From Ipomoea triloba (lineage: Eukaryota; Streptophyta; Magnoliopsida; Solanales; Convolvulaceae), in assembly GCF_003576645.1 (NCBI RefSeq), contig NC_044925.1, positions 13,236,642 to 13,300,641 of the forward strand: 64,000 nt of DNA, written 5' to 3'. Positions 11,016-22,069 of this stretch are shown here, in pieces. Under the pieces are notes generated by a model. The model had not been told where the DNA came from. It made no database searches and saw only the letters and a program-made list of their open reading frames with translations. A program made the translations under genes and the position numbers. Position 1 is the stretch's first letter. Each line of letters starts with the position of its first letter.

Positions 11016-12869
11016 TTAAAAATAATGATGTCCAGTCCGGGTAGGAGTAGAATACTTACCCCAAATGTCAACATGAATTAAATCAAAACAAGCATCAGTT
11101 GAAGTATGACTTATAGGAAACGATAAACGTGTTTGTTTGGACATATGACAAATATCACAAGGATCTTTAAAATCAGCACAACCTAGTGTAGAAATTAAAT
11201 GTTTAAAAATTGAATGTGATGGGTGACCAAAACGAGAATGCCATGTACTAGCAGTGATGGTGGCTAATGTAGTGGATTGCAGTGTATCACTAAAGAAATA
11301 TAAGCCATTGCGTTCATGGCCCCGACCAATCTCCATCTTCATTGAAAGGTCCTGAAACACACAATAATTAGGGAAGACAATGACAATGCAATTTGAATCT
11401 TTTGCCAATTTTTGCACAGATATCAAGTTAAATTTAAATGTAGGGACATATAAAACATCATTCAGATGAATATTCAGAGATATACGAGTATGTCCAATAC
11501 CACATACAGGAATTGCATTACCAGTAGGAACATATATATTGGTCACAATATTATTATATTTAGGCAATTCAGTAAAAATAGATAGATTGAAACAAACATG
11601 ATCAGTAGCACCTGTGTCAATAACCCATTCATTTGAAATATTGAAAATAGAAGTTAAAGCTAGAGACTTACCAACGAGGTTTGCTTTAGGCTCCTTTACC
11701 TCTTGTAGCAACCGGATTAATTGTTGAAGTGATTCGGAAGGAATAGGCGAGGTTGATTGCGCCGTCATAGGTTGACTATTAGTATTTCCGTTTTTGTAAA
11801 ATTTGTGCCCGGGAGGATATCCATGGAGCTTATAGCAAACTTGTTGTGTATGACCAAGTGTCCCACAATGAGCACACCGGGGTCGTGGTCGATGGTTACC
11901 TGGACGAGATGTGGAGGATGATGCATGCACCCTGTTTGTAGAAGTTTTGTTGGCAGCAGCAGTAAACTGAGGCATAGAGGATATATGAGATTGCAATGGG
12001 GCTGGTGCATCAATGTCAATCCGGGCTGCCTGAAGAGCTGAATGATCCACGGAATGTTCATAACCTTCACTCTGTACACGTTGTGATTCATCTTGAAGCA
12101 ACAATGAGTAAGCATTTTTAACAGTTGGAAGGTTAACATTAAGAAATAATTGGCTCCGTGGTTGAGCGAAAGTGTCTCGAAGGCCCATGAGAAATTGCAT
12201 CAATCGGCGACGCTCCATTTGTGCAATATATTCATGGCGAGCAGAACATGAACATTTAGGTGGAGGAACCAATTGGTTTAATTCATCCCAAAGTGCACTC
12301 AAATGATTGTGATAGTCAGCTATGGATGCATCATGTTGAGAAAAGGTTGCTATACGCTTTTCAATTTCGTAGATGCGAGGTCCATTCGCGGTAGAAAATC
12401 GTTCCTGTAAATCTGTCCAAGCGGAGGCAGCGTCAGTGGAATATAGGATTGTGTTAGCCAGGGACGAGTGTATGGAATTGAGGATCCATGACATCACCAT
12501 GTTATTCACTCGATGCCAATGAGCATGATCAGGATGGGCAACATCTGGCATGGGAAGGGATCCGTCAACAAAACAAAATTTGTTATGCCCTTTAAGGGCC
12601 ATTGTCATTGCCCGTGCCCAAGGATTGTAGTTATCAATGCCGGTGAGAAAATTGCTAACGAGCGTGGTGCCCGTACCATCAGAAGAGTGGAGATAATAGG
12701 GATTTTCGACATCGAAAGGGACAATGGAGGGTTGTGGTCGAATGACAGTACCAAGACCAGTGTTGATGGTGGATTCATCCGGATTAGTGCATGCATGGAG
12801 AGAATCTGTAGGTGGAGTTGTAGCTATCTTTGGAGACTGTCTGGAATGTAATGCCAAAAAACAAATCAA
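11016..12869 (-). CDS. Copia gag-protease and integrase N-terminus ORF
   Basis: A 617-codon ORF on the minus strand. In order it has a UBN2-type gag (NYNPWARAMTMALKG), a CCHC zinc knuckle (CAHCGTLGHTQQVC), the aspartic protease signature WVIDTGATDHVC, and the integrase zinc-binding region (HSRFGHPSHSIFKHL, CDICHMSKQ). It ends at a stop in the integrase catalytic core soon after FDLIHVDIWGKY. Gag packages the RNA, and the protease would mature the polyprotein. The stop sits where a Leu or similar residue is usual, so this is the surviving front of a broken gag-pol and is not a host gene. Confidence 0.85.
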   Translation of the reverse strand: MICFLALHSRQSPKIATTPPTDSLHACTNPDESTINTGLGTVIRPQPSIVPFDVENPYYLHSSDGTGTTLVSNFLTGIDNYNPWARAMTMALKGHNKFCFVDGSLPMPDVAHPDHAHWHRVNNMVMSWILNSIHSSLANTILYSTDAASAWTDLQERFSTANGPRIYEIEKRIATFSQHDASIADYHNHLSALWDELNQLVPPPKCSCSARHEYIAQMERRRLMQFLMGLRDTFAQPRSQLFLNVNLPTVKNAYSLLLQDESQRVQSEGYEHSVDHSALQAARIDIDAPAPLQSHISSMPQFTAAANKTSTNRVHASSSTSRPGNHRPRPRCAHCGTLGHTQQVCYKLHGYPPGHKFYKNGNTNSQPMTAQSTSPIPSESLQQLIRLLQEVKEPKANLVGKSLALTSIFNISNEWVIDTGATDHVCFNLSIFTELPKYNNIVTNIYVPTGNAIPVCGIGHTRISLNIHLNDVLYVPTFKFNLISVQKLAKDSNCIVIVFPNYCVFQDLSMKMEIGRGHERNGLYFFSDTLQSTTLATITASTWHSRFGHPSHSIFKHLISTLGCADFKDPCDICHMSKQTRLSFPISHTSTDACFDLIHVDIWGKYSTPTRTGHHYF

Positions 12870-12896
12870 TAAAGATGAAGCATGGAGAAATTGAAA

Positions 12897-12909
12897 CCTT
12901 CTGATACCA
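12897..12909 (-). other. Primer-binding site of the copia element
   Basis: TGGTATCAGAAGG directly abuts the 5' LTR on the minus strand. It matches the initiator-tRNA-Met-type site typical of plant copia elements. Confidence 0.9.
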
Positions 12910-13150
12910 TGTTAGTTGGGTTGTGTAAGCATGAATACATGGAGAAAGAGAATAATATATTGACTCTGTATATTGGCTTACAATGAACTAAGAATTTCAT
13001 AGCATATATACATAATTGTTTTAACGGTAAAATAAAATAGAAAAGGTAGGAATACATATATAAAGCTATTTACCTAAAAAGATTCACTAATAATTTGGAA
13101 ATAATATGACTAAATATATACATAATTAATATAGCAAATATTCTTTTACA
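12910..13150 (-). repeat. 5' LTR of the copia element
   Basis: 241 bp with TG...CA ends, one mismatch to 8225-8465, and followed by the target duplication AATAT. Confidence 0.95.
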
Positions 13151-13155
13151 AATAT

Positions 13156-13309
13156 CAAATAAGTAATAGAATATTAGACAATCAATGTTTAAGAAAGTGC
13201 AGTGCAACAACGAAAATAAAGAACATAGTATTGTAAATTAAGATGCATGTTTTCTTGAGTGAATCGTTAATATTATTATTCATCATTCAATCTAATCCTT
13301 TTATTTATA

Positions 13310-13343
<34 letters not shown>

Positions 13344-14400
13344 GAGTGAAACTATATGTCCATTAATAATAAAGAGATATTAGCGTAATACTTTCTCTTT
13401 TTTTTTTTTTTTGCGACATGGGAAACCGCAATCAGTACCCAAGGTATACAATGAGTAAATCTTGCCCTATAACCCTAGTTGGTTGGCAAATGAATGCAAG
13501 CTAAGGAAGTACACCAACCTAAGTTGTTCATAGTTGACTGGTTTGAACCAAGAAGACAAATAAATTGCTTTTGTTGGAAGTCAAATTTGTAACATTGTGA
13601 TTACTATACCTACAACTTGACCAACTTAGTTGGGTTGTTCTGGCCATTTTTAATACCAAAATGGTTGTGTCTAACAGATAATCATGCTACTAATTACGGA
13701 GTACAATTTACTACAAAACATATTAATACTTTGTGGTGTGCTAAACTATATAACTCCACATAGTAATAGAGATTAATGTTTTAGATGGACTACCATGAAA
13801 ACTTAAATAATATTTGGAGTTGTGGAGTTATAAATATTATTTTAGTTTGGTAGAAAGTAAATTGAGAAATATAATATTTAAAGTTGTGGTTTCGGCCTCA
13901 TGTTATTAAGGATTCGGCCTCTTTCATTTGTTGCCGTAATTGAAGGATTCGGCTTCATTCTTGTTTTGCTGAAATTAAAGGATTCGGCCTAATTCCTTTA
14001 ATTTGCATTTGTGGGATTGAAGCACGAATTCATGCATGCAGTATGTATATATATTATTTTATTCTTTTGCATGGGATCTTGGCATGCATTGGAGATTTGG
14101 AGTAATAATTTTATATACATAAATATATTATAATATATTACATTATAATAAATTCGCATACGAAGGTACATAACTTATGAAAAATGTATATTTTCTACAT
14201 GGTTATGTAATTATATTTTTCAAAATTAATATATCTTTTAAGATATATTTTGTAGAAGTTGGAGTTTTGAACTGCCGGTAAGTAACTTCTCCTAACCGTC
14301 AAAATATTTCATATAAATATTTTGGGGAGATATCTGAAAGACACAGACAATGAACATGCAATTAATTTGCAGGACACCAAGATATTTCACAGTCTTACAG
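13156..14400. other. AT-rich DNA with simple and degenerate repeats
   Basis: Contains (TA)n at about 13306-13343, a poly-T run near 13398-13412, and about four degenerate units ending 'ggattcggcct' at 13888-14005. No supported gene. Confidence 0.55.
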
Positions 14401-14439
14401 TTCTACAGAAAATTCTTAAACAAAGCAAGAATTTCATTC

Positions 14440-15560
14440 ATCTTTTTGTATTACATAAGATTAAATCTTGAACCGCTTTTTCTAAGGGAGATTTAAAACT
14501 TATAGGAAACTGATTACATGCTTGAAGATATTTGATGATCCCGTTTAGTTCCCTTGTGTTTTTGTATTTTTGGAATCTCAAATGTATTGCAGATGTAACA
14601 TTTCCAATATTAAAGTGGTGCAAGTAATGGCCTTCAATAGCCATTATGTGGTGCCATGTAACGGAAACCGTTACCTATATTGATGGTTCTATAGGTATAA
14701 AAGGGATAGGTCCCTCACCGCTCAGGTTACAGACTACAATACATACACCATCTATTTTGAACCTGAGTGCAAGTGGGAGACACTCTGCAGAAATACACAG
14801 ACAATCAAAGGCATCAACAATGACAATCTTAAGGACACTATGGCTGGAGGTCAGTACAGTTATGTGTATTAGTCTTACATTTGGTATCAGAAAGCCTAGA
14901 AATCTCTGCCTAGTTGTATATTGCATGATATATATTTTCCTGGATATAATTTGCAATATATTTTTCTTGAAAATCTATTATGCCTATTTGAATGCATATA
15001 AATGTATAATTTCTTACCTGTATGAATTGTGCAATAGTTTTGCATTTGAAATTATATACAAACTTTGGTATCACTGTATTTGTATACATTTTTTTCCGCA
15101 TATATATTTGTATACAAACACTGTTTTTTCGAAATATAAAAAAAAGGGGGGGGGGGGTGAAGCTAGGGGATTCTGACCGACGAACCGTGAAGGATTGGAC
15201 GGCCGCCGGTACATCCCCATTTCCTTTTTCTGGCGACTACGACTGCCATTGGGCGGCGATCGCCGGTGGATTTTCTCTTTCCAGCGAAATCATAAAAAAA
15301 AATTAAAACCTGTTGGATCGGCGGACGGGCTGCGCCGTTTTCTCGTCAATCAGGCGGAGAGTCGGCGGCGGCGGTGATGCTGCTTCCCTCCTTTCTCCGG
15401 CCACGCCGGTGATGGACGCAGGAGGCGTCGCGGCGGCGCTAGGTCTTGCGTCCGGGTGGAGAACGACGGTGAGGAGGCGGTGGTGCGATCGGGCTTCCCT
15501 GCCTCGATCGCTGCGTGTGAGGAAAGCAGTTGATATGTTAATGGGAAGAATGTTGGATTT
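14440..15560 (+). mobile_element. LTR end, primer site and GC-rich leader of a truncated copia-like element
   Basis: A TATA box (tataaaagg) at about 14696 lies in an LTR-like stretch ending 'cttaca' at 14879. The primer site TGGTATCAGA follows at 14882. After about 250 bp of AT-rich leader comes a G-run and a GC-rich block (15130-15560) that is open in several frames but has no recognisable domain. No gag, pol or second LTR follows. The arrangement matches 45640-46760, so these are likely two related 5' ends. Confidence 0.5.
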
Positions 15561-15580
15561 GTAGCCATTAACCAGGTAAA

Positions 15581-16052
15581 TTATGCTATGGACTCGGGTC
15601 TACCTTGCAAGGTGGACTCAAGTCTATATTCACAAATTTAGAAGTTTATATTTACAATTTTAGATTTCAATATATAAAATTACATTACTCAATATTCACA
15701 ATTTTTGAACTTTATATTCATAATTTTGTTATATAGATTTAAAAATTGTGTTATACTATTGAACATGGAGTTTTGATCTTGTTGAATATAGAGTTATAAA
15801 ATTGTAAACGTAGAGTTATGAAATTGTGAACGTAGAACTATGAAATTGTGAACGTAGAACTATGAAATTGTGAACCAGAACTATGAAATCGTGAAGATGA
15901 AATTATGAAATTGTGAATTGGAGTTATGAAACTGTGAACATGGAGTTATGAAATTGTGAACATAGAGTTATTAAATTATGAATATGGAGTTATAAAATTG
16001 TGAACATGGCCCCCGATCCACCTTGCAAGGTGGACCCGGGTCCATGGCATAA
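15581..16052. mobile_element. TIR element with internal minisatellite
   Basis: Terminal inverted repeats of about 36 bp (15581-15616 and 16017-16052) both contain the palindrome CCACCTTGCAAGGTGG next to GACYCGGGTC. Between them lie about ten degenerate 20-bp units of the type 'tatgaaattgtgaacgtaga' (15770-16005). No transposase ORF; it looks like a non-autonomous DNA element. I could not identify the target duplication. Confidence 0.7.
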
Positions 16053-16239
16053 CAATTTAACCACATATTATTCTGTATCTTAGAGCTTTGAGAGGGAATA
16101 AGGATTATGAGGTTGAAGGTGAGTATTTAGTTACTCCCTTGTTCCTTTATCATTAATTACAATCTCCTTGAACAAAACATTAATAATTTCCCTTCTGTTT
16201 TGAAGAAATGATTCTCATGAAATGAATATATATTTTAGT

Positions 16240-16868
16240 GGTGATTTTATAACTGTCACACATCTAATAACTGTAGCTATTATAAAGTAAATTAAAATTT
16301 AGGCCCTGTTTGGTAAATAATCAGCCTATCAGCCAATTTTGACTTATTTGACCACTATTAGTTGTTTGGTTAATAAGTTTTTTTTTTTAAGTCCAAAATA
16401 CTAAAATTCAAAAGGCTACTCAAAGAAGCATTTTCAATTAATTTTTTTAAAAAAGAAATTATATCAAACAGCTATCTGCTAACAGCTAATCTATCAAACA
16501 ACTTTTTACAATCAGCTAGTGTTATTAACTAATCATACCTTATAACCCAAACAATTAACGCAATCGGCTAACAGCCATTTACCAAATAGGGCCTTAAAAT
16601 ATTTAATAGCAGTTTTGTAATTGCCGCTAATAACAAAACATAAGTAATACTCTTAATTAATTACTCGTGGCAGTTCTAAAACCGTTGATAAATGAAGCCA
16701 AAACTACTACTAAATAAGTCAAATACACAAATTTGTGCGGTTATACAAATTAAAATCGCTCCTAAATTGTTCTTGATACATTATTTAGTCACAATTCAAT
16801 AATCGACCGTTGGAAAATGCAAGCATCATGGTTTGTAACTGCCGCTAAATGTCTAATTTGGTGTAGTG
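16240..16868. mobile_element. Terminal region of a second CACTA-like element
   Basis: The right edge ends GGTGTAGTG (TAGTG at 16864-16868). Inside are subterminal words such as 'gccgctaa', 'ggcagtt' and 'ataactg' in several copies (16240-16290, 16600-16860). A Tourist-like MITE (16302-16593) is nested in it. No opposite terminus or coding sequence is seen. Confidence 0.45.
16302..16593 (+). mobile_element. Tourist-like MITE, copy 1
   Basis: 292 bp with ends GGCCCTGTTTGGTAAAT and ATTTACCAAATAGGGCC, flanked by TTA on both sides (16299-16301 and 16594-16596). The TTA duplication and these ends fit the PIF/Harbinger-derived Tourist group. Copies also lie at 23386, 52667 and 53596. Confidence 0.9.
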
Positions 16869-17940
16869 TATAAGGGTGATGTTGCAGGCGGTACTGGTGC
16901 CTGGACGATCGACCTGAAGAGATCGGTCCATTTGAGCTGTGAGAGACTGCTCGGATCATGGGATCCTAGGTTGGATACTAGAATGGTAATGTGGGAGGAG
17001 GTGGATTTTGGATAAGATTTTGTGGCAAAATGAGTGAGGTGGATGAGAGAGAGGAATGAGAGAAATTGTGAGGCCTTACTATAAATATGGGGTTTTTGTC
17101 AGCTTTGTGGGGTCCACATGATTGGGAAGGTTGCTGCATAATTCATGCGTGAAGCTTAGACATGCGCCCAGCTCGGGCTCGTGCACTGCACGCGCCCGTT
17201 GCGCACATGTCTGAGATGATTTTCTTTTTCTCCTTTTTTTTTTCTTCTTTTAAATAGCTTTGTTTTTTGTTTTTTTTTTTTCATTTTTTCTTTCATCTCA
17301 TTTTCTCTTTTCTAATCACACTTACAAAAACTTCTCAAAAACCATAATAAAAAACCCACTATTGAGGATGCCCTAATTTGAGCCACTTTCCTAGCACTGT
17401 ATATTTTAAGAATGTGATCTTGCCATTTAGGAAGGTAGAGTGAACCGAATTTGAGAAGGATTCTCGGTCCAAATTCTCGATATATTTTATTTCCTATTTT
17501 AAGCCAAATGTTTGTGTATAAATACCCTTGCTGAGACAATGTAAAGAGCCCTAAAATTTTGAGAGTTTAAGGCAATTTATTCAAAATTCTTTGCTTTGGG
17601 TTCTTATTTGTGTTCTTTTTACATTGCTCGTTCTTTGTTTACTTCATCCAAAATAGTTGTGTTGGCTAGATGAAGACTAGTCAAAAGTCATAAAACTAAT
17701 ATTGGCACCGTCCATTGATGAATGTTTTAAACCAATGCTTTTTCCTTGCACATTTTGGTATTTTTTTCTTGTTTCTCATTATATTATGGAGTCATTTTGG
17801 TTACTTATGGAATCATTGATTGTGTTAGGTGATTTGATATGGAAACAATGTTTTGAAGCATTCTATGAAGTATTTGATCAGGTTTTTTATGTCGCCTTAA
17901 CGTGAGAGCATTAATTGATGACTAAAGTAATGATGTTTAG
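16869..17940. other. Intergenic DNA without a recognised gene
   Basis: Mixed composition with T-rich runs at 17225-17290 and a short GC-rich patch at 17165-17210. ORFs at 17312-17539 (-) and 17702-17905 (+) have no recognisable motif and lack gene context. Confidence 0.5.
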
Positions 17941-17949
17941 AACGTTGGA

Positions 17950-18950
17950 TGTTTTGGGATAGACCATGACGTGACCTGCAGCCGAGGAGAGAACTAAAGT
18001 GAGAGTCAAAGCAATTGAAGGCCTAGCTGGCTAGCCACGGTTGTCGGCAGCTAGGCAAAATTCACTACCTGGTGGCCACGCTCGTGGCCACTGGGCAAAT
18101 TGCCTTTAATTATGGCCACGGGCGTAGCCACAGACGTGGCCACACCCGTGGCCATGCTCTGCATTTTTTGACAGCGATTTGTCCCTTTAATTAAAAGGGA
18201 ATCTTCTCCACTCTAAAAGACATCTTTCTTTTCATTTTCACTTCCTAGCTAGGGTTTACTCATAATAGCTTAGAATTTGGTAGATTACTAGTTTCTCTTC
18301 ACTTCCAAGCTCAAGAACATAGCAAATGTTGGATTCAAAAGCTCAATAGAGAAGTTTTTCTTACTCATATCTTTCTTTTGATTTCTCTTTACGCTTTCAT
18401 TTACTTCTTTAATATTGTGTATCTATTTTTATATTATGAGTAGCTAAGCCTTTTGGAGTAGGATTTCGTTTGATTACTTGCTATTGATTCTTATATGAGT
18501 TGAATTACATAATGAGAATTATTTGGGTGTTCTAGGTTTAGTTGTGTGAATTGGGTTTGTTGTGAAATTGTGTATAATTGTTGGATCCCAATTATATGCA
18601 TGTTTTGGAGTGTGTTTGTTGCTACGAGAGTAGAGCTTGTACACTAACCACACATTCACACACTTGATGCCTAGTACGAGAGTATTTCGGGTATTAAGGT
18701 GAATTTATGTGACAAAGCTGTAATGCATGGGGTAAGGTGAATTTATGGAATCTCATTCGAAGTCAAGTTTCGCGTAAACTCAACTTAATATTTGTGCAAA
18801 CTTGATCCTCACACATTTTAATGGTTTTGGTGCTTAGTTATTGGCTTGAAAATGAAACTTGTGTGCCAAGCTAAGATGATTCTTTAAACAAGTTGTGTTG
18901 TGTCGAGTTGAATTGTGATTTGTTAAGTTGTGCAAAGTGGGAGTATGATC
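17950..18950 (+). mobile_element. Possible LTR fragment related to the TGATAAG solo LTRs
   Basis: It opens with a cluster of GTGGCCACG-type palindromes (18035-18160), then a T-rich promoter-like stretch and a transcribed-looking leader containing 'tattatgagtagcta'. The solo LTR at 34670-36003 has the same order and the same 'atattatgagtagcta' word. The ends are not defined, so this is an inference. Confidence 0.35.
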
Positions 18951-18976
18951 AACTTCAATGCTATATTGATAATTTA

Positions 18977-19194
18977 GGGGGTGTATTTAATCAAGACTTT
19001 TAAAGACTTTTAAAATGATGGATTTTAATTGACTTTCGTAGAGTTTTTTGTAGACTTTTTTAGAATCTTTTAAACTTTTATCAACTTTGTATGAGTTTAT
19101 TAATATCCGTAGGACAAACATTTATAGACTTTTAAAAACTTTTTCATATTAAAAAGTCTACAAAAGTCATTAAAACTCTAAATTGAATACACCC
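18977..19194. mobile_element. Tourist-like MITE of a second family
   Basis: 218 bp starting GGGGGTGTATTTAATC and ending AATTGAATACACCC, flanked by TTA on both sides. The interior is rich in 'gacttttaaa' words. Diverged pieces of the same family appear near 20050-20250 and 56350-56470. Confidence 0.75.
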
Positions 19195-19199
19195 TTACA

Positions 19200-21390
19200 A
19201 ACATTCATAACTTCTATTAATATATTATTTATAATTTTCTTACAAAAATATACTTTTATACATCATAAATAAATTAATGCATTGTAAAAAAAAAAATAAT
19301 AAATAAATAAATATTGATTGTCACAAAAATAGAGCATATTATACATAAAGAAAATAGAATCAATTTTTACTAAATATAACTAATAAAAATATTTCTTGAA
19401 CAAATGAAACAACTAATGTTGAGTAATATAATTAAAAAAATGTCTAGAAAAAAAAAGTATGAATTAAAATTTTCATCTTCTTAGTACGTACAATTATATT
19501 TGGACATTGATTTCACCTTGTTGGGTGTCTCTACAATCCAAAACTATTTTAGCCCTCTAATGGCTCTTGTTATTGCTCTTGAGTTTCAAAGAGTTGTTCA
19601 ACTAAAGAAAGGCAACAAATAGAGTTCAGCTCCAAGTCACAAAAATGAAGGCAAAGCATCAAGAGGTTACAGTGACTGTGAGCCGTAATTGCTGCAAAAA
19701 GTGAATTCAATATTTATATGATGTACTGAATCACCTTAATAATGATCTTCGCACATTCATTTTAAGGGAACATGGTGGCATAGAGTCTCTGAATACTTCT
19801 GCCTCGCTGCAATTGTTTTTCTCCGAACAGCGGCAATTGTTTTTCTCCGAACAGCAGTTCGCAGTAATTATTTCTGTTGTTCATAATAATAGTGTACCAT
19901 AATATTGATGAAAAGTTTATCTGGTTAGATAGAGGAAAAAAAAATTGTAGACAATATTTAAAAAGTTTGGAGTTGGAGGGTTGGATTTAATCTATTTATA
20001 TTAATGAAGAAAAAGTATACAGAAATCCTATTCTGACAGAGTTTATCAAAGTTAATAACTTTTTGAATACCAATAGACTTGAATTTATAAAAGTTTGAAT
20101 CAAATACCAGTATACTTTTAAAGAGTTTTGAAAAATCTTAATTCAATACCGGTAGACTTTTAAAGAGTCGTTAACAGTCTAAATTGAATAACACTAAACT
20201 TTTAAAGTTGACTATGAAAATCATGATTGAATACACCTCCACAAATAGTCTTTAAAAAAAAAAAGAAAATTGTCCCAAAAATTGTACTATAATTAGAAAC
20301 ACACTTATTGGATCTAAATGTGCATATTCTGTATTTTAGATTATATAGGCATTAGTTTGATAGATTGATTATAATATCCAATACTATAAAATGTATTTTT
20401 ATATTTTAATCACGAATAAATTTTATTTTTTTCTTACATTAAGTTCTGTCATTTCAAAACAAATGTTAGAATTTATCAATTTATTTTCACAGTTATGAAG
20501 TTGCTCAATTGTAAACCCTAAACATTAGCTCATAATTTTGAATACTCTATTTTTTTTACTGTACTTGGTAAAAGAATATGGTAGATATAATAGTGTAACT
20601 TTACTAAATTAAATCTTCATACTTATGAAAAAAAGTGTAAAAATTTCTCTAATTGTTGATATAAGCTATATATATCTATTGGAAAAATTAAAAAAAAAAC
20701 AAAAAAAAAAAGAGGAAAATATATTTACATTTTTCTAGAATCCGTGATTTTATTGACAGACAAAAAATTACTTACCCGATAGTGCATGACATTTCACACA
20801 ACTCTCTTAATCTCCTTGTTGATTTTGATTTTAAGGTTATCCTTATATATATTGAGTGGGAAGAAAAGTGGATATTACTACTTTGCCTTCCAATATCAAT
20901 GTACTTTAGAAAAAATCAACGCTTTAGAGCAGCTAGAGGACTTGTATTGTACATGGTAGGTCTGTAAGTTGAGTACCAAAGCTGGTAGTAGTGCCTTAAA
21001 CTCAGAGGACCTTCAGTGGAATTTGGACTATTGGTGATAGTTTTAGAGAAGTTTGAGAACTTATTTTGGTAAGCTTGTAAGCTGAAGATTAAAACTGGTA
21101 ATGCATCAAACTCGGAGGAGCTTTAGTAGAATTTACTCATAAAAAAAAAAGGTTTTAAAACCCTATCCAATAAAAAAGTGGAGCATAATCACTTTTATCA
21201 GCCAATCAAAATAAGGTTTAGAAACTCTTTGATATAATGCTTGGATCGGAAAAATATAAAATAAAATCTATTGGTTGCAAGGGAATGACCCAAAGTACAA
21301 GAGTTGAAGGATCGATCTTAAGATTGTGTGCACAAGGACTCTGTTTGGCAAGACCATTTATAAATCTTATGACTAACTTTAAGCTAAAAT
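19200..21390. other. AT-rich intergenic DNA with MITE debris
   Basis: Holds a 24-bp duplication (caattgtttttctccgaaca) at 19808-19856, degraded 'gacttttaaa' MITE sequence at about 19960-20250, and a diverged roughly 110-bp duplication at 20950-21130. The ORF at 20782-20967 has no recognisable motif. No supported gene. Confidence 0.5.
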
Positions 21391-21395
21391 ATAAT

Positions 21396-22060
21396 GGCTA
21401 AAGTGTCATCTAGCACCATGAACTATATCCAATTATTTATGTCGCACCCTGAACTTTCATATCGTATAAATCGAGCCACAAACCAAAAAAATAAATTCAC
21501 CTAGAACTTTTAGCAGGTTTCCTTGTCTTCCTGCTGACATGGCACAGGTTTCCAACTGATGTGGCATTTCTTTTAACCTTATGCATGTTGTTCATGTAAG
21601 CATTTACATATTAAAAATAAAAATTAAAAAAAAACAACAAAAAACAAAAACAAAAACCGAAGACCAAAAAAAAAAATAGCATTTCTATAAATTTAGAAAA
21701 TTGAAAAAATACTAAACAAAAAATTAGTCAAAAATATAAATTATGAAAAAAAAAATTGAAACATTGGAATTGCAAAATTGAAAAGTATACATTATGAAAA
21801 TAAAGAGAAGAAAATTCTGGTTATTTTAATATAATAATTTTTTTTTTTTAAATTTTAAATATGCGAACGCTTACATAGACGATATAAGGTTAACAGAAAT
21901 GCCACATTAGACGCCATGTCAGCAGGAAGATAGGGAAACCTGCTAAAAGTTTTAGGCGAAATTTTTTTATTAGTTTGTAACTCGATATATACGATATGAA
22001 AGTTCAGGGTGCGGCATGAATAATCGAATATAGTTCATGGTGCTATATGATACTTTAGCC
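21396..22060. mobile_element. Foldback Mutator-like MITE with 9-bp target duplication
   Basis: 665 bp. The ends GGCTAAAGTGTCATCTAGCA and TGCTATATGATACTTTAGCC are inverted copies, and the arms are complementary for well over 150 bp. The perfect 9-bp direct repeat AAATATAAT flanks it (21387-21395 and 22061-22069), as expected for Mutator-type insertion. The centre is A-rich and non-coding. Confidence 0.9.
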
Positions 22061-22069
22061 AAATATAAT

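Larger units (their letters stand above)
8225..13150 (-). mobile_element. Structurally complete Ty1/copia retrotransposon
   Basis: A 4926-bp element bounded by two 241-bp LTRs that differ at one base, with the 5-bp target duplication AATAT on both sides (8220-8224 and 13151-13155). Read on the minus strand it has a tRNA-Met-type primer site TGGTATCAGAAGG at 12909-12897, then gag, protease, integrase, reverse transcriptase and RNase H in the copia order, then a polypurine tract (gagggaag, 8473-8466). All signals for mobilisation are present, but the polyprotein is broken in several places, so movement would need proteins supplied by another element. Confidence 0.95.

Noticed and set aside
15313..15564. 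Ala/Arg-rich ORFs in the GC-rich leader
   Set aside because: Open in several frames because of base composition. No motif is recognised, and the position is in a retroelement leader.
17312..17905. Two ORFs of 67-75 codons as small genes
   Set aside because: No recognisable motif, no promoter or homologue visible, and AT-rich composition that gives such ORFs by chance.
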